A DNA stretch of 64,000 nt from Ciona savignyi (lineage: Eukaryota > Chordata > Ascidiacea > Phlebobranchia > Cionidae): positions 1,014,128-1,078,127 of the forward strand of contig CH003041.1 in assembly GCA_000149265.1 (NCBI GenBank), written 5' to 3'. Positions 13,601 to 22,804 of this stretch are shown in pieces (the first letter of the stretch is position 1; every line of letters starts with the position of its first letter). Under the pieces are notes generated by a model. That model saw nothing but the letters and a program-made list of their open reading frames with translations. It had not been told where the DNA came from and ran no database searches. The translations under genes were made by a program, and so were the position numbers.

Positions 13601-16600
13601 AATTAAACAAAAAGATTAATGGTAAAAAGCCCACATTATATATTAAAATAAATTTATTAAAAAGATAATGTATATACCACAGAAAATAGTATAAAAATGT
13701 ATAACACATAAAAAATTAAAATATCTCTACTTTTAAGTGCAGAATGGCTTACATTAAATAATCTCAGTTTTTCACTTCAAAATTGTAAAGAAAATAAAAA
13801 AAATTCAGGTTTTTTGCCATACCGTTTTAAAGAGCACAAGTGCTTCATGTGGCAACGCAGTTTTCTCGCACGCCGACACCATATCCGACATGCTGGTACT
13901 TGTGACCGATGAACCACGCTCGTCAGAGTACACGGCGTACGTTACTGACCATGATACAATCACAAGTTTAATATGGTGATTTGAGATTAAATACAATATA
14001 GCAGAGTAGCAGACACATATTTAAATTAAAAAAATAGTTAATTGTAAACAAGCAGCACAATTTAATAACTAAGCTGTGTATTGAATATAAACAACAGAAA
14101 GGAAAAACATTAATTAAGCGAAGTGAATTCGAATACATTTGCTATTTTAAGATGTTATGGCTTCACATTTTTTATCATGTTCGGTGTAATGTATATTAGA
14201 CAGGATGTGTGTATTGTTGAGTGCATATTAACTATAAAAGCCTCTTGTTTTACAAATCGAACAGCAGAAGACACCGTTAAGGTTTTGATATTGTAAATTG
14301 ACCCAAAAAATGTTAACCACCAGGCTAACCACCTTTCAGAAATTACGCTTTAAAATTATGGTCCATTCAAAACCATGGTCCATTCAAATCTTTATTATTT
14401 TTAATTATAAATTGCACTGTTTTCAAGAAAGACAAAAGCTTAACATAGCAACTGACTTCTTTTTTGTGCAGTGTACACATAAATAGGTTAACCGGCTTTT
14501 AACTTTCTAGTGGTCAAAAAACAAAAAAAAACAACTAAATAGTGATTTGCCAAACCATAGCAGTAATAATTTTTTTAGAAAATTAAGTTACTGCATAAAT
14601 ATAATAAACGCCTAATTAAACTTTGACAATTGATTAGGTAATCAAAATTTTGTCTATTAAATTCTGAAGAACTAAACAATAGAACCAATTCAAAATGGCT
14701 GACAAATTAAACAATGCACAATACGAATATGATATATTTTTTAAAGATAACTTAACCTATATATAAGGATTTTTTCATTACATGTAGAGTTTTTCACTTA
14801 AAAGTTTCAGGTTATCTATTGTGATTAAGCATTACATTTTTAACAATTTAAACAAAATAAACGCTAATTAAATAAATAAATCACGTATTCTCTTTATAAC
14901 ACTATTGATCCCATTTTATCAATTAATTTTTCTTTCAGTAGTTTCAATGAAAAACACAGAATTCGTGAAAATTCTTCTGAGTTTTGTTCTTTAAAACATA
15001 AGATGTAAATTCAACTTACGTTTTAGCCTTTCCTCTTGTCTTCCCCTAGTGAGCAAAACAAGGGTCACCAGCAAATCCCGGAAAGTCATTCCTCGATTGT
15101 TTGACGACATAACGACGAATATGCGCTGTGGGACCAAATCATTTATGTGATTAAAAAAAATTTAAGTTTTGAAATCTTTGTATTATAAGATAGGGAAATT
15201 TTGTACAGTCTGCATATGCGTGTGTGACCCAACATTAATGCTAGGATTGGGTCTGTTATGATCATTGTGTTTTTGCAAAGGCTTTTACTTTTATGGCCGG
15301 CATAGTGCCGATATTACAGAACATCTCATCATAATCAAAGCAATTGTGATTTGGTAAAACTAACTATTAGACTAGATGGGTAACAATTATTACTACAATT
15401 AGTTGAAAACATATATGACATTACAACGGAAAAAACCATTGGTAAAAAAATGTATTCACACGTCACACCATTAAAAAACCTAAATAAAGTAAAATGTTAT
15501 AAAAATCCCACAAATGAACGTTTATTACTTAATGTTATGGTTATTCTCACCCAATTTGCCCTTACAAGGCTATTAATGGTAATTTTATTTTGGCTATTTG
15601 CTTTAACAGACAATTTTTGTAATTATTTCACCCTTGCGTGCAGACACAAATTAAATCAAACTAACTACACAGAATAAACATACTATTTTTGGTAATGTTT
15701 TTCAGCTATTTGCTTTAATAGACATTTAATTGAACAGCCCCTTTGGTAATTATTTCACTTTTTTGCATGCAGACACAAATCAAACCAACTACACAGAACA
15801 AATATTTCACCCAAAATATTTTCGAAATGCACCTGTGATAGCTTCTGTGGGACATTTTCCCCAAGAACATCTCTGATGAAAACTGCTTCTCGCATTACAC
15901 CAGCGAATCCACACGAACGTTTATAAGCTTCCTGGATCCGTTGCAACTCCACTGAAGTCACTGCAAACCAAGAAAATTTTAATTTTCAACCACAATTGGC
16001 AATCCTAGAATATTGTAAGCACCAAAAAAACAAATTCTGTGGCAGCCTAATGACTGTAAAGGTTTAAATATGTACTTTAGTCTGTAGTAACAGGCGGATG
16101 ATTACTTTTGCAATTTTTTCATTAATTATTCAGGTCAATTTAACCATACTATATAATTTTAAATATTTTACTTATTTTTTTACAGTATTTACTAAATATT
16201 TACAATAATATAAATTAACTAAAGTTTTACAATAATATTAACTTAATTTTTAGAATAAAAATACAATTTTACATTATTTACCTAGAATTTTGTAGGATAA
16301 GTATTAAAGCATGCCGCTATCCCAATAACACTGAACACAAACTTAGCCATGCCAATATTTACAGACCATGGATCGTAGGATCATGTAAACAACTTTATGC
16401 CTCCTTACTTACATGGTTATTCCATGTAAAATTTGGCCATGATTCACATGAACATGGTAGTTTAACTGTGTGCACTTAAGTAAGTTAATAGTAAATTAAG
16501 TAGACTATTTTAAATAATTTTGACAGAGTAATGTAAACCGGGGTGTATAGGGACAATTTTGACATATAATTTTAAAAAACTTTTTTTTTATATTCGTTGG

Positions 16601-18011
16601 TAATATATTTTTGGTGTTATTTTATGTCCAAGAATATTGTGTATATATACAAAACAAAACTTTTGATTTTATACATTCAATATATTATGCCTAACCTAGC
16701 TAAGTTGCTTAAATTGACTCTGCATAACTTATTTTTAATAACTGTGAAATCAAAATCTTTACATGGTCTTGTTCTATTTACCCTGCAGTCCCTATACAGC
16801 CTGGTTTACGATATTTCAAATCTTAAATTGTGTCCATTCTAGACATGTGTTTATTTCATACACTTTTTCACAACTTAATATAACTTTAAAATTAAAACTG
16901 ATATGTTTATTGGCAATAATGATGCATATAGTCAAATGGCGATGCAAAAATTAAAAGTGCAATGGAATAAACTAAATGTAATATAAAACTGAAGAAAATA
17001 GGTATACACATTGAATAAAGATTAAAGAATGTCCAAAAAAGGATAGGATATTCAGGTTTATCCTCATGAATGGGAATATGCAAGAGATGTTAATACACTG
17101 GCAATCGTCAGATTATCTCGCGTCCACCATCAGGTTACAGAAGATATAACAGTGTGTTGTGTAGTAAAATGTGCATAAACAATACATTGTAAAAGAGCCC
17201 CCATTCACATTATTAAATCACATTGCCATTCATTAGATAACCTTTCGAATACGCAAGACAGTGTTTTCACACAGCAAATTCTGTCAAATTACCGGAGGTA
17301 TTGCAGTGTGTTGTATAAGATTTAGCCAATTAATTTTACTACAACAGATTAATCGAGTGGGTCTAAACAATGTCTACAAATCCAACAGGCCACTGACTAG
17401 CGTAAGACCAGTTTTAATCCCACAACCTTTCGGCTAGTAGATGACATACCAAGCTATTCCGCCAGAAACAGACGTTGTACGATGAGTATTTAGAATCACT
17501 CCGTGTTTCTTCCATTTTCAAAAACTACCATTCCCAGTAAATATATCTGTTTACCCCCCAGGTAATATATATACTTCCAAGTGGGCATTTGTATCACTGT
17601 AATTATTTATGCTTCTTTTTCATATATAGGTAAATGAAGACAATCAAAAATATGATGTAGCAGTACAAAACAAAAAATTATATTTATTAAAAATCTAGTG
17701 AGTAAATGTGTGCTAAAAGCTCTATGCATTTCCGAAGAGAATAAAAAAACAGCATTCACTGGCTCGTCATAATCAGTACTAAATCTATAAAATATTCTAG
17801 CGCCATACAGGTCTTACATGTTATCTTATGATAATCATGGAATAATCAGTGAATTTTAATCTCCGAAGCTATAAATCAATAAGGCTAGAATTGACTTGAC
17901 ACAACCAAAATGTAAACACATTTAACACAAAACAGACAAACAAAACGTATTACCTCTTTTTGACGCTTCATCATATGACAATATAGAAGCACGTGACTCC
18001 TTAGCTCCCAT
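1689..18011 (-). CDS. USP32: USP32-type ubiquitin carboxyl-terminal hydrolase, N-terminal 15 exons (3' part outside window)
   Basis: Deubiquitinase; in USP32 N-terminal EF-hands and a DUSP domain precede the catalytic domain, which is not in this window. Exons, minus strand: 17954-18011, 15833-15960, 15020-15125, 13823-13944, 13254-13416, 11236-11367, 9349-9456, 8774-8979, 8087-8247, 6589-6679, 5646-5769, 4864-5018, 4241-4344, 3591-3696, 1689-1803. All have GT-AG borders and matching phases, giving 626 residues. The start MGAKESR is the family start (MGAKESRIGFLSYEEA in human). Then come VELQRIQEAYKRSCG, MPNFYQTLAGVTH, EF-hand loops at residues 243-254 (DENRDGHIDFKE) and 279-290 (DSDQDGKLNSNE), and a DUSP region at about 405-588 (GKWWQQWK; FVVLPAQVWKALHHWYGG). 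EF loop residues are canonical. The linker between the two DUSP halves is shorter than I recall in human. The first 14 exons are firm; the last rests on phase and weak similarity (NTAFGMLKQSLNYVTG against human NAPLKRVLAYTG). Confidence 0.93.
2405..3590. repeat. 35-bp minisatellite, about 34 copies
   Basis: Tandem array with a 35-base unit composed of two related halves, TTGGTAACAAAAACACTTA and TTGGTAACACAGCACA. Later copies (3270-3590) are almost identical; earlier ones vary by single bases or small insertions. It fills the USP32 intron up to the splice donor of the exon at 3591-3696: the intron begins GTTTGTTACCAATGTGC, which is already repeat sequence. Frames on the minus strand are periodic translations of the repeat, not genes. 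Confidence 0.95.
4520..4830. repeat. Dispersed repeat, copy 1 (MITE-like, class unknown)
   Basis: Shares several blocks with 11770-12060: ACGCAAGTAACGGGAGTAAA near the left end, TTGAATAGAAAACGG and AAGAGTAAATTCTTA in the middle, and a GCGTCACRCGAGTAA block near the right. Ends look weakly inverted (CGCAAGTAACG against GCGAGTAACGC). Lies in a USP32 intron. No coding capacity seen. Confidence 0.45.
5990..6180. repeat. Degenerate AGGGAAA-ended MITE relic
   Basis: G/A-rich left edge (GGGAAAAGGAAAAAAGGAAA), a middle with repeated 'aaccctaac'-like steps, and a right edge CCTTTCTTCACTCC then CTCTTTTAG. This resembles the better preserved element at 18367-18584 and the fragment at 18810-18990. Strongly diverged; boundaries approximate. 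Confidence 0.35.
6274..6556 (+). mobile_element. tRNA-like SINE (family A)
   Basis: Head with GATTAGTCTGGCG, then TTCAAAACTGGTCACTA, body with ACACAACACACTGCAATAG, and tail GGGGATAAACATGAATATCC. Family A head resembles tRNA A and B boxes (TTAGTCTGGTGG ... GGTTCGAAACTGG). Located in the USP32 intron between exons 6589-6679 and 5646-5769. Confidence 0.8.
7860..8080 (+). repeat. Low-complexity GGTAAT/GGGTAA-rich stretch
   Basis: Irregular repeats of GGTAATGG, GGGGGTAAATG and GGTAAGTGAGAGTAA immediately downstream (on the gene's strand) of USP32 exon 8087-8247. No coding sense on either strand. Confidence 0.5.
9190..9262. repeat. Local tandem duplication in a USP32 intron
   Basis: The block ATAATAAGATATGTTTTGTT with TATAATGTTTGG occurs twice in succession here, and a diverged form lies at 9050-9085. 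Short intronic duplication only. Confidence 0.6.
10174..10364. mobile_element. hAT-like MITE (GGGGTGGGCAAC ends), copy 1
   Basis: Left end CTGGGGGTGGGCAAC and right end GTTGCCCATGTCTG are imperfect inverted repeats of the kind seen on hAT elements. The interior (GGGCTGGATTATTACATGAA; CAATATCTTATTTACAGGG) matches the copy at 43200-43390. Target duplication is not clear (CATTAGG / CATTATG). Lies in a USP32 intron. Confidence 0.6.
10925..11212 (+). mobile_element. tRNA-like SINE (family A), near full length
   Basis: Begins GTCCGACCGGTTAGTCTGG, has the B-box-like GGTTCAAAACTGG, and ends AAACATGAATATCCTATCC. It starts about 24 bases beyond the donor of USP32 exon 11236-11367, so it occupies the first part of that intron. 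Confidence 0.85.
11770..12060. repeat. Dispersed repeat, copy 2 (MITE-like, class unknown)
   Basis: Matches 4520-4830 in order and orientation (CACGCAAGTAACATGAGTAA; TTGAATAGAAAACGG; AAGAGTAAATTCTTA; GCGTCACGCGAGTAA). A further fragment sharing GTTTTTTATTCTCCTATACG lies at 12590-12650. Confidence 0.45.
17038..17165 (-). mobile_element. Family A SINE, 3' part
   Basis: Reads GGATAGGATATTCAGGTTTA, then TTATCTCGCGTCCACCATC and CAGTGTGTTGTG, i.e. the tail half of a minus-strand family A SINE. The tRNA-like head is missing. In USP32 intron 1. Confidence 0.7.
17283..17470 (-). mobile_element. Family A SINE, 5' part
   Basis: Begins in the SINE body (ATTACCGGAGGTATTGCAGT) and runs to the head (CCACAACCTTTCGGCTAGTA). 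It repeats part of the adjacent fragment, so it is a separate insertion or a rearranged copy. In USP32 intron 1. Confidence 0.65.
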
Positions 18012-18234
18012 AATGAATAATCATCAGTTAATAAAGATTGATTTTAAAATAGTTTTCCAACTTGGTGGGGAATCAATACAATTGACACTTTTTAATTTAA
18101 CATTTTACACATAAGCGATATTTTCACAAGTGCTTCAATCCATATTTTCTAGAGGTGGAAAATATTAAATGTGTATCCTGCTGAAATTATAATTATGTCT
18201 AAAATTGGTTTAACATGAAAATTAAAACGGAAAT

Positions 18235-18600
18235 AATGGGTTATCATTATATGACCTGTCCCGCTTATGTTATTAATGAAATACATCCCACTAATGTTAA
18301 TAACAAAAATGCTTTATCCGGCATGTGATATAGAATGTTGTCCAACCCCTGCTGTCCCGCAGATTAAGGGCAACGCTAAAGGGAGGGAAAGCGGGAAGGC
18401 GGGAAACTGATAACCAAAACTATGAAAATTAATTTTAACTCTTGCCCAAACATTAATCTAAACCCCAGAACTAACCCTAACTCCAACCCCATGTTTAAAA
18501 CTAACTATAATGCCCTAATATTCATTTTAGTGTGCAATTTCCCTCCCTCCCGCCTTGCCGCTTTCCCTCCTTTTAGTTTTCCCCCAGATTAGTAAAGCTC
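18235..18600. mobile_element. MITE relic split by a later MITE
   Basis: The part before 18366 (ATATGACCTGTCCCGCTTATG ending CCTGCTGTCCCGCAGATTA) and the part after 18584 (AGATTAGTAAAGC) together match the right half of the element at 45041-45272. A second MITE (18367-18584) sits between them. The left terminal repeat is not visible, so the outer copy is truncated. Confidence 0.5.
18367..18584. mobile_element. hAT-like MITE nested in another MITE
   Basis: Imperfect inverted ends: CTAAAGGGAGGGAAAGCGGG on the left and CCGCTTTCCCTCCTTTTAG on the right, each extended by CGGGA/TCCCG. CAGATTA flanks it on both sides (18360-18366 and 18585-18591), a 7-8 bp target duplication as expected for hAT. Interior carries 'aacccta'-type strings. 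A short relic of the same right end is at 9281-9330. Confidence 0.65.
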
Positions 18601-19660
18601 TTTTTGTCATATGTAAAGCAGGTAGTGTACTGGTACGCCTACATAATATTTTATGATCAACATACAGTACTAAATGGAGGGAAAGGTGGAACAACTTTAA
18701 AAACTAATTTAACCCTCCAAGCAATCCAAGCACACCTGTAGTAATTAGAGGTACCGAAAGACTCAACGAGAGCATTTATCAAATTCCAACCACAGCCCTA
18801 ACATTAGCAGGCAACACCAAAAGGAGGGGGAAAAAATAAAGAAGGGAAGGAGAACAACTGCTCAATTAAATTATGGAAACTCATTTTTAACCTGCTCTAA
18901 ACCTTAATCTTAACCCTAGAACTAACCACAAACCCAACCATAACTTAAAAACTATATTTTAAATGAACACGGGGGTATAGGTAACTCAAATGCTCTTTAG
19001 GCGTTTCTCTGCATTATTTGCTTATTGTTTTGTTGTTGTTGTTTATTGAAAAATTGAAATTGTAAATCTTAAATTAAAAAACCTAAACTGAACTTTTGTT
19101 TTATTAAAACCATGGTCAAAAATAGATCGAAAAAAGTGCCATTTATCTTTTTTTAAAAGCGAATATGTTGTTTCCTAAATTTCTGATATATTATTAAATT
19201 TATATATGCCTAGCCTAAGCTGTTCCTATTCAAAGTATTTTGTCTGTGCCTTAGGTCTCGTGAGTTGTTATATTTTCAATTTATTTAAAGTAAATTAATA
19301 CGCATATATTGTCCCACCAAAGGAGGTTGTAACCTATGTTATAAGATCACGTGCTTCGAGACAATTGTCATATATTTATAAATAAAAACTAAACTTCATT
19401 AAACTTACACAGAATATATTAAATAATAAAATAAATTCATCTTAAATCCAAATCTACAGTTAAAGGTTAAAAGTAAAATATGTTAGATTGAAAACGGTTC
19501 GGATACGTAAAAACTATGATAACGTTTTGAAACGGCCAGTCATGACCCAAACACACAATCGTCTATCTAACCTTTATATTCCGGTATTTACACTGCTTAT
19601 ACACCACCCGCAACCACAGTGACAATTTTGTATAAAAAAATAAACGCAACGTAAAATTTA
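18600..19660. other. Intergenic DNA with MITE relic only
   Basis: Upstream of the USP32 start codon. A diverged copy of the GGAGGG-ended MITE is visible at about 18810-18990 (CAACACCAAAAGGAGGGGG). The rest is AT-rich and shows no exon with coding sense on either strand. Confidence 0.5.
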
Positions 19661-19955
19661 GTCCGACAGATTAAACATTCGTTAGGTTGCAGATTCGAAA
19701 GTTGTCTCTAGCTAGTTGGTTGTATCCTTGGGAAAGGTACTTAACGGACATTGTCTGAACCCAGCTGGTTAATGGGTTCTACCAAATTCAAGGAACGTGT
19801 CTATCATACACAACACACTGCAATAGCTCCGGTATCCGGACGATGGGCGCGTGGTCATCTGACGATTGTTCGTGTGTGTGCGAGGTGATCTGACAATTGT
19901 CCGTTTGTTTACCTTTCCCATTTACCGGGATTAACATGAATATCCTATTCTATCA
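19661..19955 (+). mobile_element. tRNA-like SINE (family A), near full length
   Basis: Head GTCCGACAGATTAAACATTC, then GGTTGCAGATTCGAAA, ending GGGATTAACATGAATATCC. The segment with GTGATCTGACGATTGT occurs twice, so the copy carries a short internal duplication. It lies just upstream of the predicted secreted-protein gene. Confidence 0.8.
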
Positions 19956-20028
19956 TAATAGTCCTAACACTTTTAAGTTCGTTAAACTCACGCCATATTT
20001 CACATAAAACAAGATTAGGCTGCTCGCC

Positions 20029-20926
20029 ATGAAAGCTTCGCTGTGTTTTATATTTGTCTGGCCACTGTTATGCACAGTTTTGTCCCGGTGCAAGACATTT
20101 CCCCTTTACACTCGACTAAATTAGAACGTAAAAATGATGACTTGATCTTTCCGTTTGGGGCAGTTGGACAGGGATTGATGAATGTGTATTTCTATCGTGG
20201 CGTTTGTTTGAGAAACCCACATTAACTGTTTTAGATCATTAGCCTACATTCTACATGTTATCGTGTGAAAAGACGTAAGGAAAATCAGCGTGTTTGACAA
20301 TTTATCATTGTCGTAATATAACTCTTTTAACTTTTGTTTTCCCAAGCTTTATGCTGATGATGTTAAATACAGGCATTGCTTAAAATGTTTGTGTAATGTG
20401 CTCGGTTGGTTTAACGTTCGTACACTACCTGCTCAACGACAAACGCTGAGAAATAGGTCAATGGTAAAGGCATGTGACAAAAATATCTTAAGAATTTCCT
20501 ATATAACCACTAGATTAATTGTACCGGATCTGGAGTAGATAGGCACAGCTGGCCTTTACCGCACGTTATTAAACACATACACCATTTTTGTTGCATTTAC
20601 CTCTATTCAGACTTATAAATTAATCGCGATGCTCTGTTCTTGATAATTGGTCAAATTAGTATTGTGTTCGCACCGACACACGCAGTCTTAAAACGTCACA
20701 ACTGATGTCCGTTGTTTTCTTGACGCCCGTTGCGCGAGTAATGCACAAACAAGTCTTCAATTTGTACCGAATCTTTGACAGGCAAATGGGTAAAGAATCC
20801 ACAGATCAAATCAAACACCCGCCTTACCAGGATATTGTTAACCATCTTCACACTACGATGCTTCCTACACGGTTTATTCCATTCAGCAACACCATAACGA
20901 ACGAGGTTTTAAACCAGTGGATATAA
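20029..20926 (+). CDS. Predicted secreted protein, 99 residues, two exons, unknown family
   Basis: Exon 1 is 20029-20087 (start ATGAAAGCTTCG) and exon 2 is 20686-20926. The donor is CCCG|GTGCAA and the acceptor ACACACGCAG|TCTT. Joining keeps the frame (phase 2) and gives a signal-peptide-like start, MKASLCFIFVWPLLCTVLS, then about 80 residues to TAA. Without splicing the first frame stops after 31 codons. The mature part has no cysteine and carries scattered basic residues. FDRQMGKE contains a Gly-Lys pair, which could be an amidation/cleavage site of a peptide precursor, though GK alone is weak. I do not recognise a family. What I see is the frame and the hydrophobic start; secretion and peptide-hormone character are inference. 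Exon choice could be wrong or more exons may exist. Confidence 0.5.
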
Positions 20927-20949
20927 AGGGATCAATCAAAAAAGTTACA

Positions 20950-22320
20950 ATATACTTATTGTTGTTTTCCCTATGTTTTGCAACAGTGGTTTCCGGAAAT
21001 TGCACACTTACATTTATAGTCAGTTATCCGGTTAATCATTTATATAAATCGTTTAGTCTTAATTAAACGTCGATTGCTAAATATTGTTCATTTACCTAGG
21101 TTTGGCGGCCGCGTCCGCTATATTCATTAATTTATATCCTTTTTTACTGACGTGTTCTAACGACTGTTCGTTTTGCCGTCTTTTCCTGTTCCTGTATCGT
21201 GATTATATTCGTTTGCCATTTTTAAAAACTGGGGCAAAAAATGAATAAACTAAAACTAAATATCCAGGCGGAAATCCACATAGAAAGTTTTGGTTAATAA
21301 CTAGGGTGCACAATAGCGTCATAACAACAATTATTGAGGTGTTAATTTATTATACTAAATAAGAAAAACTGCAGTAACAAAACTAACACTAACTATAAAG
21401 CTTCAAAAAAACTGTAGAATTAGTTGGTGTAGTGAGAAAAATGTTGATTAAGGGGGCTTTTTAAGAAAGCAATGTTGGAAAATCTTGTTGCACATAGGTA
21501 TGTTTGACATAACCATACAATGCAATATATATGAAAGGATTTTTTTTAAGAGCTTCAAAAATATACCACCTATACCAGATAGAATGGTTTTGAACAGTCC
21601 CCAAATAGGTGTAAACACATTAGAAAATATTTTTTCGGAGTGTGCAGACTTATTAGTACAAAAAAAAATAAAAAGAAAGTGAAAAGCAACGAAATATACA
21701 GTAAATAGCAACCAGAATTGGAGACAATGCAGGGGATATTTGGAAATATAAGTACATTCAGGGAACACTTGTAAAAAACGTCATAATAATTTTCGACCGG
21801 GTAATGAACAATTGATTCATTAATAATGAATATGGCTGCATATGACCAAACTATCACTACTTATACAAACATTTAAAAGAATTTCAAGAGACAGTAGAAG
21901 CTTCTGTGTGTAAAGTATGAACAAAAAATGAAACAAAATGTAACTCTACATGTACTCTACAAGAAACCTGAGTGTGAAATACTGCATAATGCCATTAATT
22001 ATGAAACTAAAAGTGCAGAAGCAGTCGGAATAAGGGCCGTTTAAATATCAGAATATTAGAACGAAATTTCGGTGTAAAAGTGTTGTTTCATGTTTCAATG
22101 CAATGAATAACTTTTGTGAATAAAGACTGCATTTGGAGATGTAGTTATTTTGTTCATGAATTGAGTATTGTCAATCAGTGTTGGTGAGAGTTTGGCTCTA
22201 ATATTCTGCAACATGACGAACTGAAGTCTCAGACTTCCTTACTGTGTCAACCTTTCAAGTCTCATAAACGGTGTTCCTCTTTCTGTGTGAAACAATTTTT
22301 GTAACTTAACGATTGTGGCA
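20950..22320. other. Intergenic DNA, no recognised feature
   Basis: Between the predicted secreted-protein gene (+) and the 3' end of TMEM266 (-). Open frames here, such as 21448-21857 on the minus strand, are low-complexity hydrophobic translations without recognisable similarity or splice context. Confidence 0.5.
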
Positions 22321-22324
22321 TGAC

Positions 22325-22680
22325 AACTGTTCTGGTAGGTTGATGTGTCGCCTTTCAGTCGAAGGGTTGCAGGTACGAAACTGGTCCATAGCTAGTCGGT
22401 TGTGTCCTTGTCTAAGCAAATAGCTTGGTGCAAAAGTGCACACCCCTTTAGCCCAAAAGTTGAACATTGTAGAATCGAAACTTGTTTCTAGTCGGTGTTG
22501 TCCTTGCCAAAGGCACTATGATATCAAGTGGGCCGCAAATTGAATTAATGGGTCCTATTAAAACTTAAAAATTCTTAAATCATATACAATACACCACAAT
22601 AGCTCCAATAACCCTACAGGAGCATAGGATAATATAAGATTGCGTTTTCCAATCACTGTGTAAAACATAATTATTCTATA
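22325..22680 (+). mobile_element. Degenerate family A SINE pair
   Basis: A head fragment (22325-22435: GTCGAAGGGTTGCAGGTACG, AACTGGTCCATAGCTAGTCG) is followed by a second diverged copy that starts inside the head (AGAATCGAAACTTG) and ends AAAACATAATTATTCTAT. Confidence 0.55.
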
Positions 22681-22804
22681 TTAACAACTAAACGGGGCAT
22701 TGCTGACAAAATAGTATTCTGATTGTGTAATAAACACCCATTCATAAATCTGGCCTTGCAATAATCGTGATTCACAATATAATAAATGGGAAAAGGGAAT
22801 TTAC

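Noticed and set aside
21448-21857. Overlapping minus-strand frames of 95-106 codons with Phe/Leu-rich runs
   Set aside because: Composition follows AT-rich DNA; no splice sites or family features.
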